Shown here: positions 24,278 through 35,043 of the stretch, piece after piece
Layout: the number at the start of each line of letters is the position of its first letter
How positions within the stretch are numbered: position 1 is the first letter of the stretch
Position numbers and translations under genes: made by a program
NCBI GenBank assembly: GCA_042867185.1
Contig: JBHZQV010000002.1
Location: 186,001-250,000 of the forward strand
Source of the DNA: Xylophilus sp042867185
GTDB taxonomy: Bacteria; Pseudomonadota; Gammaproteobacteria; Burkholderiales; Burkholderiaceae_C
Length of the DNA stretch: 64,000 nucleotides
Direction of reading: 5' to 3'
The notes under the pieces: model-generated
Seen by the model: the letters and a program-made list of their open reading frames with translations, nothing else
What the model was told of the DNA's origin: nothing
Database searches by the model: none

Positions 24278-25792
24278 ATGGACATCCTCAACGCACTCCT
24301 GCAGGGCTTCGCCACCGCGATCACGCCCGTCAACCTGCTCTGGGCCCTGGTGGGCTGCGCACTCGGCACCGCCGTGGGCGTGCTGCCGGGCATCGGCCCC
24401 GCCGTGGCGGTGGCGATGCTGCTGCCGATCACCGCCAAGGTCGAGGTCACCGCCTCGATGATCTTCTTCGCCGGCATCTACTACGGCGCGATGTACGGCG
24501 GCTCGACCACCTCGATCCTGCTGAACACGCCCGGCGAGACGGCCAGCATGGTGACGGCGATGGAGGGCAACAAGATGGCCAAGAGCGGCCGCGCCGGCGC
24601 GGCGCTGGCGACGGCCGCCATCGGCTCCTTCGTCGCGGGCACGATCGCCACGGTGGTGGTGACGCTGTTCGCGCCCTTCGTGGCCGAGTTCGCGGTCAAG
24701 CTCGGCCCGCCCGAATATTTCCTGCTGATGCTGCTGGCCTTCACCACGGTGAGCGCGGTGCTGGGCAAGAGCACGCTGCGCGGCCTGACGGCGCTCTTCG
24801 TGGGCCTGGCCGCCGGCTGCGTCGGCATGGACCAGATCTCGGGCCAGGCACGCTACACCGGCGGCGTTCCCGAGATGCTCGACGGCATCGAGATCGTGCT
24901 GGTGGCCGTGGGCCTGTTCGCGGTGGCCGAGGTGCTGTACGCGGCGCTCTACGAGGGCCGGGTGGTCGAGGGGCAGAACAAGATGAGCAAGGTGCACATG
25001 ACCGCGCGCGACTGGAAGCGCTCGGTCCCCGCCTGGCTGCGCGGCACCGCGATCGGCACGCCCTTCGGCTGCATCCCCGCCGGCGGCACCGAGATCCCGA
25101 CCTTCCTCAGCTACGCGATGGAGAAGAAGCTGGCCAAGGGCGCCGACCAGGCCGAGTTCGGCGGCAAGGGCGCGATCGAAGGCGTGGCCGGCCCCGAGGC
25201 GGCGAACAACGCCACCGTGACCGCCGCGCTGATCCCGCTGCTGACGCTGGGCATCCCCACCTCCAACACCACCGCCATCCTGCTCGGCGCTTTCCAGAAC
25301 TACGGCATCCAGCCCGGCCCGCAGCTGTTCACCACCTCGGCCACCCTGGTCTGGGCGCTGATCGCCTCGCTCTACATCGGCAACGTGATGCTGCTGGTGC
25401 TCAACCTGCCGATGGTGGGCCTGTGGGTCAAGCTGCTGAAGATCCCGAAGCCGCAGCTCTACGCCGGCATCCTGATCTTCGCCACTGTGGGCGCCTACGG
25501 CATGCGCCAGAGCGCGTTCGACCTGTTCCTGCTCTACGCCATCGGCGTGCTGGGCGTGGTGATGCGGCGCTTCGACTTCCCGACCGCGCCGGTCGTCGTC
25601 GGCATGATCCTGGGACCGCTGGCCGAGGCGCAACTGCGCAACGCCATGTCGATCGGCGAGGGCAGCGCCATCGTCTTCGTGCAGCGGCCGATGTCGATCT
25701 TCCTGCTGGCGGTGGTGATCGCCGTGCTGGTGCTGCCGCGCCTGATGAAGGCCTGGGGCCACCGGCGTGCCCGGCAGGCGCTGGCCGGCTGA
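24278..25792 (+). CDS. tctA: Tripartite tricarboxylate transporter large membrane subunit TctA
   Basis: The main inner-membrane permease of the TTT system, 504 residues with about 11-12 hydrophobic segments. The TctA signatures GVLPGIGPAVAVAMLLPIT (about 28-46), YYGAMYGGSTTSILLNTPGE (about 68-87) and LGIPTSNTTAILLGAF (about 325-340) are clear. It uses an ion gradient to import the acid presented by TctC. It follows tctB with a 25-nt gap. Confidence 0.95.
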   Translation: MDILNALLQGFATAITPVNLLWALVGCALGTAVGVLPGIGPAVAVAMLLPITAKVEVTASMIFFAGIYYGAMYGGSTTSILLNTPGETASMVTAMEGNKMAKSGRAGAALATAAIGSFVAGTIATVVVTLFAPFVAEFAVKLGPPEYFLLMLLAFTTVSAVLGKSTLRGLTALFVGLAAGCVGMDQISGQARYTGGVPEMLDGIEIVLVAVGLFAVAEVLYAALYEGRVVEGQNKMSKVHMTARDWKRSVPAWLRGTAIGTPFGCIPAGGTEIPTFLSYAMEKKLAKGADQAEFGGKGAIEGVAGPEAANNATVTAALIPLLTLGIPTSNTTAILLGAFQNYGIQPGPQLFTTSATLVWALIASLYIGNVMLLVLNLPMVGLWVKLLKIPKPQLYAGILIFATVGAYGMRQSAFDLFLLYAIGVLGVVMRRFDFPTAPVVVGMILGPLAEAQLRNAMSIGEGSAIVFVQRPMSIFLLAVVIAVLVLPRLMKAWGHRRARQALAG

Positions 25793-25885
25793 TCCGCCGC
25801 ACCCGCCCGGCATGTTGCGCACCCAGTTGTCACAGCGTGTGCGATACCGCCCGTCCTGCCGCCGGCCCCGCTACGATCGCGCCCC

Positions 25886-26449
25886 ATGCCCGCCGACGCT
25901 TCGCTCCCCCTCGCCCCGCCTTCCGCGGCGGCCGACCGCCCCGACGGCATCGCGCCTTCCCAGATCGAAGACAGGCCGTCCCGCTTCGGCTATGCCCTGC
26001 GCGGGCTGTCGCTGCTGGTGCTCGGCACGGTGATGGCGCTGGGCCTGTCGGGCGTGCTGGGCGGCCGCGACGCGCTGCTGCAGGCTGCCGGCGACGGTGT
26101 CGAGGTTTCGGTGCAGACGCCCCAGGTGATCCGCAACGGCCAGTTCTTCGAGACCACGCTGCAGGTGACCGCGCAGCGCGACATCGAGAAACTGGTGCTG
26201 CGCGTCCCGCCGGCCCTGTGGCGTGATTTCACCGTCAACTCGGCGGTGCCGGCCGCCGCGGAAGAGAGCTTCCAGGGCGGGCACTACGCCTTCACCTTCG
26301 ACAGGCTGAAGGCCGGCGACCGGTTCGAGACCAAGTTCGACCTGCAGATCAACCCCGACGCCGCCGGCCACCGGTCGGGCGACATCGGCGTGTTCGACGG
26401 CGAGCGCCGGCTGGCCACGGTGCCGGTGCAGATCCGGGTGCTGCCCTGA
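25886..26449 (+). CDS. Hypothetical membrane-anchored protein
   Basis: I do not recognise the family. The product has 187 residues: a Pro/Ala/Asp-rich cytoplasmic N-terminus (1-36), one transmembrane helix (about 37-58, LRGLSLLVLGTVMALGLSGVL), then a periplasmic domain of beta-rich character (VEVSVQTPQVIRNGQFFETTLQV...). This could be an immunoglobulin-like fold. Its stop overlaps the ATG of the next gene by 1 nt (TGATG), so it is translated with the DUF421 protein and probably works with it. Confidence 0.7.
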   Translation: MPADASLPLAPPSAAADRPDGIAPSQIEDRPSRFGYALRGLSLLVLGTVMALGLSGVLGGRDALLQAAGDGVEVSVQTPQVIRNGQFFETTLQVTAQRDIEKLVLRVPPALWRDFTVNSAVPAAAEESFQGGHYAFTFDRLKAGDRFETKFDLQINPDAAGHRSGDIGVFDGERRLATVPVQIRVLP

Positions 26450-26943
26450 TGGACATCGTGCTGCGCGCCTCGGCGATGTTCGCCGTGGTCTATTTGCTGC
26501 TGCGGCTCCTGGGCAAGCGCACGCTCGGCCAGCTGACGCCCTTCGAATTCGTGGTGCTGGTGGTGATGGGCGACCTGATCCAGCAGGGCGTGACGCAAAG
26601 CGATTTCAGTCTGACCGGCGCCACGCTGGCCATCGCCACCTTCGCCTTCTGGGGCGTGGTGCTGAGCTGGGCGTCCTACCTCTGGCCCCGGGCCGAGCGG
26701 CTGCTCGACGGTGAGCCGCGGGTCATCGTCCAGCACGGCGAACTGCTGCAGCACAACACCCGCCGCAGCCGGCTGACCCGCTCCGAGATCGAGGCCGAGA
26801 TGCGGCTGGCCGGCATCGGCACGCTGCGGGACGTGGCCTGGGCGGTGCTGGAGACCAACGGCAAGATCAGCTTCATCCAGCGCGAGAAGGGCGGCGGCGA
26901 TGCGCCCAGCGCGCAGCAGGACAGCGACGATCCCGCCACCTGA
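26449..26943 (+). CDS. DUF421 domain (YetF-like) membrane protein
   Basis: A 164-residue protein with three N-terminal hydrophobic segments (about 4-20, 32-50, 60-78) and a soluble C-domain. RLLGKRTLGQLTPFEFVVLVVMGDLIQQ and the DGEPRVIVQHGELLQHN...LTRSEIEAEMRLAGI blocks are typical of DUF421. Members of this family are linked to stress or spore properties, but the molecular function is unknown. Start overlaps the preceding stop by 1 nt. Confidence 0.85.
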   Translation: MDIVLRASAMFAVVYLLLRLLGKRTLGQLTPFEFVVLVVMGDLIQQGVTQSDFSLTGATLAIATFAFWGVVLSWASYLWPRAERLLDGEPRVIVQHGELLQHNTRRSRLTRSEIEAEMRLAGIGTLRDVAWAVLETNGKISFIQREKGGGDAPSAQQDSDDPAT

Positions 26944-26982
26944 GTCCGGGTCGGGTGCCGGCCGGACCGGCCCGGCCGGCGA

Positions 26983-27903
26983 TCAGCGCGCCGACGGGCT
27001 CTGCATCCGCGCGAACTCGCTGCGCTTCATCGCCAGGTAGTCGGCCCGGTCGATTTCGTGCAGTTGCTGCGGGTACTGCTCGGTCGCGTCGAACCAGGCC
27101 GCGGCCCGCAGGTCGCGCTGCTGGGCCGCGGGGGCCGAGAGCGAATCCAGGTACGCGTCGATCGCCAGGTAGTAGCGCACCGTGTTGCGCTCGACCACCC
27201 CGCGCACGCCGCCGATGCGCTCGTCGGGCTTGCCGGCCACCGGGGTGAAGCCGACCTTGTCGCTGCCCACCGTGGCCAGGTAGCCCTGCATCGCGAGCCG
27301 TGCCGCCGTGCCGTAGGCGTAGGAGTAGTCCATCCGCACGAAGGTCTTGTCGCCCGCGATCGGCACCGCCTGCAGCACGATGCGGTAGTCGCGGGTGGAA
27401 AGCGGGCCGCTGTCGGCGCGCAGCCGCATCTGCAGATAGTCGGCGGTGGCGGCGACGTTCTCGAAGACGAAATCCACCCGCTGCGCCTGCTGCAGCGGCT
27501 GGTCGTGCTTGCGGCCGACATGCACCGCCAGCACCGTGCCGGCCGGGCCTTTCTGCACCGCGCAGCGCTTGGTGTTGAGGTGCAGCATCAGGATCTCGCA
27601 CCAGCCCTCGGGCGACTGCAGCGCGGTGCCGACGGTGCCGAAGGCATGGTCCATCGACGCGTCGATCGTGCCCTGGAGCTGGCCGGCCGATTCGGTCGAT
27701 TCCAGCCGCAGGGGCCGGCCGAAAGCGTTCTGCTTCAGGGCCGACGCCACCTCGGCATGCCGGGCCTGCAGGGATGCCGCATCGCCCGCGGCATGGGCGG
27801 CCGGCACCGCGGCGACCGCGCAGGCGGCCAGGCAGGCCAGGGCCGCGGTGCGCAGCGAAAAGAGGGCAGGGCGGCCGGTGCGGGCGGTGTCGGAAGGCTT
27901 CAT
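26983..27903 (-). CDS. Hypothetical exported protein
   Basis: I do not recognise the family. The product has 306 residues with a signal peptide (about 1-43: basic start, LRTAALACLAACAVAAVPAA core, cleavage after AHA). The mature part begins GDAASLQARHAEVASALKQNAFGRPLRLES and has no repeats or catalytic motif I can name. PLSTRDYRIVLQAVPI, YSYAYGTAARLAMQGYLAT and the DSLSAPAAQQRDLRAAAWFDATEQYPQQLHE tail are likely conserved blocks. It converges on the DUF421 gene. I chose ATG 27903 because the signal peptide starts there. Confidence 0.7.
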   Translation of the reverse strand: MKPSDTARTGRPALFSLRTAALACLAACAVAAVPAAHAAGDAASLQARHAEVASALKQNAFGRPLRLESTESAGQLQGTIDASMDHAFGTVGTALQSPEGWCEILMLHLNTKRCAVQKGPAGTVLAVHVGRKHDQPLQQAQRVDFVFENVAATADYLQMRLRADSGPLSTRDYRIVLQAVPIAGDKTFVRMDYSYAYGTAARLAMQGYLATVGSDKVGFTPVAGKPDERIGGVRGVVERNTVRYYLAIDAYLDSLSAPAAQQRDLRAAAWFDATEQYPQQLHEIDRADYLAMKRSEFARMQSPSAR

Positions 27904-28072
27904 GGCGGGTACGCGGAAAAGTGGGCGGGCGGGGCCGCGCGGCGGCCCGGGACGTGCAGCCCATGCTAGGGGCGGCGACCGCGCCGGGCCGTACCAGTTG
28001 TAAGCGCCGCTATGGGACCGCGGCGGCAACGGCCGCGCCCGCCGTGCCGCGCGGCATCCCCAGGGGGACGGA

Positions 28073-28492
28073 TCAGACGTCGGAACGCGGCGTGGACGGC
28101 GTCGCCGCAGCAGCTTCGGACGGCGCCGTGCGTCGGCTCCGCAGCCCCAGCACCAGCAGGTAGATGCCCAGGTTGAACACCACCACCGCCACGCCCAGGC
28201 CGACCTGCACCGTGCGCGTCAGGCCCTCGGGGTAGATGGCGGCCGCCAGGTAGTGGTCGATGAAGCCGACGGCGTAGCCCTCATCGCCCGCGGCGCGGCG
28301 TAGCCGCATCTCCAGCGGGGTAAGCGGGCAGATGCGCCCGCTCGTCATCACGAAGGCCGCCCAGGCGAGGGCCGGCAGGTGCAGCAGCATCCAGCCGCGC
28401 TTCCACAGCGCCAGCAGGCCGCCGAGCACCGCGAAGGCGATGAAGGCACCGTGCAGCACCAGCACCGCATCGGCGGCCAGGCGGGCGTTCAT
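28073..28492 (-). CDS. DUF2784 family membrane protein
   Basis: The product has 139 residues with four hydrophobic segments. MNARLAADAVLVLHGAFIAFAVLGG at the start, RICPLTPLEMRLRRAAG (about 56-72) and FIDHYLAAAIYPEGL (about 78-92) are the conserved signature of DUF2784; the His and Cys residues are invariant in the family. Function unknown. Start at ATG 28492; the AI-2E family gene ends 13 nt upstream on the same strand, so they may form an operon. Confidence 0.82.
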   Translation of the reverse strand: MNARLAADAVLVLHGAFIAFAVLGGLLALWKRGWMLLHLPALAWAAFVMTSGRICPLTPLEMRLRRAAGDEGYAVGFIDHYLAAAIYPEGLTRTVQVGLGVAVVVFNLGIYLLVLGLRSRRTAPSEAAAATPSTPRSDV

Positions 28493-28505
28493 CCGGGGCC
28501 GGGGT

Positions 28506-29636
28506 TCAGAGCGCCGGAGGTAGGCCCTGGCGGCCGTCGGCCGCCACCGGTGCGGGCAGCGGCACCGGGCGCACCGGCTCTTCGGCGGCCGCATGGCGGG
28601 ACGAGGCGAACAGGCCCCACACCGCCATGAACATCGCCGCGATCACCGGGCCGATCACGAAGCCGTTCAGGCCGAACAGCGCCATGCCGCCCAGGGTCGA
28701 GATCAGCACCACGTAGTCGGGCATCTTGGTGTCCTTGCCCACCAGCAGGGGCCGCAGGATGTTGTCGACCAGGCCGATCACCACCACGCCCCAGAAGATC
28801 AGGCCCAAACCCTTGGCCGTCGCGCCGATGGCCAGGAAGTAGATGGCGATCGGGCCCCAGACCAGCCCGGCGCCGATGGCCGGCAGCAGCGACAGGAAGG
28901 CCATCAGCGTGCCCCACAGCACCGCGCCGTGGATGCCCAGGAACCACAGCGCGATGCCGCCCAGCAGGCCCTGCGTCATCGCCACGATGATGTTGCCCTT
29001 TACCGTGGCCTTGATGACCGTGGTGAACTTGCCGAGCAGCTGCTGCTTGTGCTCCATGTTCAGCGGGATCGCGTCCTTGATGCGGGCCGAGAGCTGGGCA
29101 CCGTCGCGCAGCAGGAAGTACAGCAGGTAGAGCATGATGAAGAAGCTCACCAGGAACTCGAACGTGTTCTGCCCGATGTTGAAGGCCCGCGAGGTGATGA
29201 CCTGCGCGCCCTGGGTCAGCGCGGTGGTGATCTTGGCCTGCACCGCGTTCATGTCGCCAATGCCGAAGCGGTTGAGCAGATCGGTCACCCAGTGCGGCAT
29301 CGAGCCCATGATGTCGCGGAAGTAGGTGCCGAAATTCAGCTCGCCCGACTGCACCCGCTGCACCACCAGCGTCACCTCCTGCACCAGCGACACCATGATC
29401 AGCGACACCGGCAGGATCACGATCACCAGGCAGATACCGAGCGTGGCGAAGGTCGCCAGGTTGCGGCGCTTGGGCATGCGCTTGAGGATCCAGCGGCGCA
29501 TCGGCGCGAACAGCAGCGCCAGGATCGAGGCCCAGAAGACGGCGCCGTAGAACGGAAACAGGATGCAGAAGAAAGCGACCGTAACGGCCACCAGCAGCCA
29601 CAGGAAGGTTTTTTGTTCGAGTTGGGAGGACTTCAT
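28506..29636 (-). CDS. AI-2E family transporter (PerM/YdiK-like permease)
   Basis: The product has 376 residues and about eight hydrophobic segments in the 2+(amphipathic domain)+5 arrangement of the family. The N-terminal pair (about 11-50) is followed by a soluble helical region (about 75-215), then segments near 218-330 with VAMTQGLLGGIALWFLGI and LLPAIGAGLVWGP. Members include the AI-2 exporter TqsA and Na+/H+ antiporters, so the substrate cannot be assigned. Divergent from the MscS-type channel gene. Confidence 0.87.
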   Translation of the reverse strand: MKSSQLEQKTFLWLLVAVTVAFFCILFPFYGAVFWASILALLFAPMRRWILKRMPKRRNLATFATLGICLVIVILPVSLIMVSLVQEVTLVVQRVQSGELNFGTYFRDIMGSMPHWVTDLLNRFGIGDMNAVQAKITTALTQGAQVITSRAFNIGQNTFEFLVSFFIMLYLLYFLLRDGAQLSARIKDAIPLNMEHKQQLLGKFTTVIKATVKGNIIVAMTQGLLGGIALWFLGIHGAVLWGTLMAFLSLLPAIGAGLVWGPIAIYFLAIGATAKGLGLIFWGVVVIGLVDNILRPLLVGKDTKMPDYVVLISTLGGMALFGLNGFVIGPVIAAMFMAVWGLFASSRHAAAEEPVRPVPLPAPVAADGRQGLPPAL

Positions 29637-29786
29637 GGCGCGCAGGGTCGGGGACCGGTCGGGAAAGCCCGGATGCTACCCGGAGGCTTTCGCGACGGCA
29701 CCGCCCGTAACGAACTGTGACGTGCGGCCCGGCCTGCACGTGACAATCGCGGCCCCGCCTTCTCTGCGCATGCCGCGCCCTCCTGG

Positions 29787-32312
29787 ATGACCGAACCCTT
29801 TCGACTGGCCCCCACGGGCTCGCCTGCCGCCATGCGGCCGCACGCGGCGCCGGCGACGGCCCGCCGCCCGGCGCACCGTGCCGCGCACTGGCAGGCCTGG
29901 CTGTGGGCCCTGTGCTGCACCGTGCTGCTGGTGCTGGGCAGCGCGGGCGCACACGCCGCCCCGCCCGACGCACCGCCGCCCACCACCGACGAGGTGCTGG
30001 ACGCGGCCCGCAAGACCCTGCAGGGCGTGCAGAAACAGCTGGAGGGTGAGGTGCCCGACACCACCCTGCTCACCATGCGCGGCGCGGTGCTGCAGGCCCA
30101 GGCCCAGGCCGAGCAGACGGCCGCCGACTTGGAGCCGGCCCTGGCCAAGGTGCAGGCCCGCCTGGCCGAGCTGGGCGCCGCGCCCGATGCCAAGGCCGCC
30201 GAGGCGCCCGACGTGGCCGAGCAGCGTGCCACGCTGGAGAAAGACCGCAAGCAGATCGACGCGCAGGTCAAGCTGGCCCGGCTGCTGTCGGTGGAAGGCA
30301 CGCAGACGGCCGACCAGATCGCCGAGCGGCGGCGGGCGCAGTTCACCGCGCAGATCGGCGAGCGCACCGCCTCGATCCTGGGCGCGCCGTTCTGGCGCGA
30401 ACTGCGGGCCAGCCTGCCGCGCGACCTGGCCCGTCTGCAGCAGGCCGCCGCCGAACTGAAGACCGCCGCCGGCGCCACCCCGCCGGGCGTGTGGCTGGCG
30501 CTGCTGCTGGGCGCGGCGGGTGCGGTCGCGCTGCGCTACTGGGCGGTGCGGCTGCTGCTGCGCTTCACTTCGCAGCGTGTGCCGGCCGGCCGCTTGCGCC
30601 GCTCGCTGCTGGCGCTGGCGCTCACCGTGCTCAACGTGGCCGCGCCGGCGGTGGTGGTGCACCTGCTGCGACTCGGCTTCACCAGCTACGCCGCGCTGTC
30701 CGACCCGCTGGAGCGCTTCCTGCTGGCGGGCGTCGGCATGGTGTGCTTCGGCGCCTTCGTGGCGGGGCTCGGCGACGCGCTGCTGTCGCGCCGCCGGCCG
30801 TCGTGGCGCCTGCCGCCGATCGCCGACAGCGAGGCGGCGGTGATGCACGGCTACCCGTTGCTGCTGGCGATCGTGCTGGTCGGCAGCTGGGGGCTCGACC
30901 GGCTGACGGTACTGCTCAACACCGGCCTGGCGACGGCCGTGGCGCAGGAATGCATGTCCGCGCTGCTGATGGGCCTGGTGCTGGCCTGGGGCCTGCACCG
31001 GTTCGAGAAGCAGCACCGCCACGAGCTGGCCGCCGCACGCGCCGCTGCGGCGCAGGACGAGTGCGGCTCCGCCGCGCCGGCCACCACGCCCTGGACCACG
31101 GTGCTCGCCAAGCTGGTGTGGGTGGCGATGGCGGCGAGCTTCCTCTGCCTGCTGGTGGGCTATGTGGCGGTCGGCAGTTTCATCGTCAAGCAGCTGGTGT
31201 GGATCGCTATCGTGTCTGCCACGGTGTACCTGCTGAACGCGCTGATCGACGATGCCTTCGTCGCCTGGCTCGGCAGCCCGCGCGGCGATGCCGATGCGTC
31301 CGCTCAGGCGCCCGGTGTGCGGATGCGCGCCCAGTGGGCGGTGCTGCTGTCGGCGGTGGGCCGGCTGGCGGTGCTGCTGTTCGCGGTGGTGCTGATCGCC
31401 GCGCCCTTCGGCCAGGGCCCGGTGGAACTGGTGGAGCGCGCCGGGTCCCTCCGCGACGGCGTCGCCATCGGCGCGGTGCGGCTGCAGCCCAGCACGGTGC
31501 TGCAGGCGATCGCCGTCTTCGTCTTCGGCACCATCGCCGTGCGGCTGGCGCAGCGCTGGCTGCGCGACCGGCTGCTGCCCACCACCGGGCTCGACGCGGC
31601 GATGCGCGATTCGGCCGTCACCCTGTTGGGCACGATGGGCACCATCGCCGCGCTGGCCTTCGCGCTGTCGGCGATCGGGCTGGGGCTGGAGCGCATCGCA
31701 TGGGTCGCGAGCGCCCTGTCGGTGGGGATCGGTTTCGGCCTGCAGGCGGTGGTGTCCAACTTCGTCTCGGGCCTGATCCTGCTGGCCGAGCGGCCGGTGA
31801 AGGTGGGCGACTGGGTTTCGCTGAGCGGGGTGGAGGGCGACATCCGCCGGATCAACGTGCGGGCCACCGAGATCCAGATGGGCGACCGCTCGACCGTCAT
31901 CGTGCCCAACTCGGAATTCATCACCAAGATCGTGCGTAACGTGACGCTGGCCAACCCGCTGGGCCAGGTGTCGTTCAAGCTGCCGATGGCGCTCGACGCC
32001 GACGTGGTGCAGGTGCGCGAGATCATCCTGGCCGCCTTCGCCGCCAACGAAGGCGTGCTGGACACGCCCGAGCCCAAGGTGTTCCTGGAAAGCGTCGAGA
32101 CCGAACGGCTGATCTTCGCCGCCAACGGCGCGGTGTCGTCGCCGCGGCAGGCGTATGCCGTCAAGAGCGCGCTGCTGTTCGACGTGCTGGCACGGCTGCG
32201 GGCGATCGGGCAGTTCCCGGCGCGCGCCGCGCCGCCGGCCGACGATCCGCTGGCGCCCGACGCGCCGGTGCAGGTGCCGCCGCTCGGTGCGCCACCAACG
32301 GGCACGGTGTGA
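29787..32312 (+). CDS. Large mechanosensitive channel protein, DUF3772 plus MscS domain
   Basis: The product has 841 residues. A signal peptide or anchor (about 33-55, ending in GAHA) is followed by a periplasmic DUF3772-like coiled-coil region (about 58-215, rich in Ala, Gln and Lys), then about eight transmembrane helices (from about 230). The MscS core lies at about 640-745, with the pore helix and upper beta-domain seen as GIGFGLQAVVSNFVSGLILL, RPVKVGDWVSL and RATEIQMGDRSTVIVPNSEF. It likely releases solutes on osmotic downshift. The last 25 residues are Pro-rich. The next gene overlaps by 4 nt. Confidence 0.9.
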   Translation: MTEPFRLAPTGSPAAMRPHAAPATARRPAHRAAHWQAWLWALCCTVLLVLGSAGAHAAPPDAPPPTTDEVLDAARKTLQGVQKQLEGEVPDTTLLTMRGAVLQAQAQAEQTAADLEPALAKVQARLAELGAAPDAKAAEAPDVAEQRATLEKDRKQIDAQVKLARLLSVEGTQTADQIAERRRAQFTAQIGERTASILGAPFWRELRASLPRDLARLQQAAAELKTAAGATPPGVWLALLLGAAGAVALRYWAVRLLLRFTSQRVPAGRLRRSLLALALTVLNVAAPAVVVHLLRLGFTSYAALSDPLERFLLAGVGMVCFGAFVAGLGDALLSRRRPSWRLPPIADSEAAVMHGYPLLLAIVLVGSWGLDRLTVLLNTGLATAVAQECMSALLMGLVLAWGLHRFEKQHRHELAAARAAAAQDECGSAAPATTPWTTVLAKLVWVAMAASFLCLLVGYVAVGSFIVKQLVWIAIVSATVYLLNALIDDAFVAWLGSPRGDADASAQAPGVRMRAQWAVLLSAVGRLAVLLFAVVLIAAPFGQGPVELVERAGSLRDGVAIGAVRLQPSTVLQAIAVFVFGTIAVRLAQRWLRDRLLPTTGLDAAMRDSAVTLLGTMGTIAALAFALSAIGLGLERIAWVASALSVGIGFGLQAVVSNFVSGLILLAERPVKVGDWVSLSGVEGDIRRINVRATEIQMGDRSTVIVPNSEFITKIVRNVTLANPLGQVSFKLPMALDADVVQVREIILAAFAANEGVLDTPEPKVFLESVETERLIFAANGAVSSPRQAYAVKSALLFDVLARLRAIGQFPARAAPPADDPLAPDAPVQVPPLGAPPTGTV

Positions 32313-32857
32313 CGGTGGCGGCCCCTTCCGCACACGACCTGCGCGCGCTCACCGCGCAGTTTCCGCATGCCGGCCGGCTCGAAGCCGTGTACCTGCGGCC
32401 GGCCCGCCGCGCGGCGGTGCTGGCACCCGACCGCGCCACCGCCATCGCCGGCAAGGGCCTGCAGGGCGACCGCAGTGCGCTCTCGGCCTCCACCGGCGGC
32501 AAGCGGCAGGTGACGCTGATCCAGGCCGAGCACCTGCCGGTGATCGCCTCGTTCCTGGCCCGCGACGGGCTCGATGCGGCGCTGCTGCGCCGCAACCTGG
32601 TGGTGCGCGGCCTGAACCTGCTGGCCGCGCGCAGCCTGTTCCGCGACGCGCCGGTGGTGCTGTGCATCGGCGACGAGGTGCAGCTGGAAATCTCCGGCCC
32701 GTGCGACCCGTGCTCCCGCATGGAGGACCTGCTGGGCCCCGGTGCCTACAACGCGATGCGGGGCCACGGCGGCGTGACCGCGCGGGTGCTGGTCGGCGGG
32801 CGGATGCATGTCGGCGATGCGGTCCGCTGCGGGCCGGCACCCGCGCTGGCAGGCTGA
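32309..32857 (+). CDS. MOSC domain protein
   Basis: A stand-alone MOSC (molybdenum cofactor sulfurase C-terminal) protein of 182 residues, start GTG overlapping the previous stop (GTGA). The conserved cysteine lies in SGPCDPCSRMEDLLGPG (about 130-146); GKGLQGDRSALS (about 48-59) and RRNLVVRGLNL (about 91-101) are the other family blocks. MOSC proteins carry sulfur for Moco enzymes or detoxify N-hydroxylated compounds as YiiM/YcbX do. No molybdenum enzyme gene is nearby. Confidence 0.87.
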   Translation: MTVAAPSAHDLRALTAQFPHAGRLEAVYLRPARRAAVLAPDRATAIAGKGLQGDRSALSASTGGKRQVTLIQAEHLPVIASFLARDGLDAALLRRNLVVRGLNLLAARSLFRDAPVVLCIGDEVQLEISGPCDPCSRMEDLLGPGAYNAMRGHGGVTARVLVGGRMHVGDAVRCGPAPALAG

Positions 32858-32966
32858 AACCGCAGACGGCCCGGTCCTACACCTTCGGCCGCGCGATGCC
32901 GCCACACTGCGGACAGGCACACCGCCTCGGGTGTGGCCGATCAGTAGTGAAAAGGAGCGCAACTTC

Positions 32967-33350
32967 ATGCAAGTACAAGTCAATACCCACAATGGTGTCG
33001 AAGGCCGCGAAGCGATGGAGCTGTGGGCGAACGACGAGGTGAACGCGGGCCTGGCCCGGTTCAAGGACCATGTCACCCGGGTGGAGGTGCACATCAGCGA
33101 CGAGAACAGCGGCAAGGCCGGCGCGGACGACAAGCGCTGCGTGATGGAGGCGCGCGTGGCGCAGCAACCACCGTCCGCCGTGACCCACCATGCACCCACC
33201 GTCGACGAAGCCTTCCGCGGCGCGCTGCGCAAGCTGAAGCACCTGCTCGAAAGCACGCTCGACCGCCGCAACGACCACCGCGACCGCGACTCGGTCCGCC
33301 GCGATCCCGACGTCGTGGCACCCTTGCTTGGCGAAGCCCCGGCCGCCTGA
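32967..33350 (+). CDS. Ribosome hibernation/HPF-RaiA-like protein
   Basis: The product has 127 residues. The fold pattern MQVQVNTHNGVEGREAMELWANDEVNAGLARF...VTRVEVHISDEN is that of sigma-54 modulation/HPF family proteins that bind the ribosomal decoding region in stationary phase. The central ARVAQQPPSAVTHHAPTVDEAFRGALRKLKHLLE helix fits too. It has a charged C-terminal tail instead of the long-HPF dimerisation domain. ATG 32967 has AAAGGAG 9 nt upstream. The next gene encodes a sigma-54-dependent activator. Confidence 0.8.
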   Translation: MQVQVNTHNGVEGREAMELWANDEVNAGLARFKDHVTRVEVHISDENSGKAGADDKRCVMEARVAQQPPSAVTHHAPTVDEAFRGALRKLKHLLESTLDRRNDHRDRDSVRRDPDVVAPLLGEAPAA

Positions 33351-33386
33351 CGGCCCGTGCTGCAACGGCGGGGCTACCATCGCCCC

Positions 33387-34907
<1,521 letters not shown>

Positions 34908-34912
34908 CCGGA

Positions 34913-34956
34913 TTTCAGGCACGGCGGGTGTCTGAAATTCAGGCATGGGGCGCCTG
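34913..34956 (+). promoter_or_regulatory. Two adjacent inverted repeats upstream of livK
   Basis: TTTCAGGCAC-GGCGG-GTGTCTGAAA (34913-34937, arms match at 9 of 10 positions) is directly followed by a second CAGGC / GCCTG palindrome (from about 34940). They lie between the activator stop and the binding-protein start. They look like enhancer sites for the upstream activator; a terminator role is less likely since no T-run follows. A clear -24/-12 promoter could not be placed. Confidence 0.5.
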
Positions 34957-35043
34957 ATCGGCGGTGTCTTCCCTGTGAAATCAACGGGATACGCGCAGGC
35001 ACGGACTGTGCAACATCCAGCCATCACAACGAGGAGACACCGC

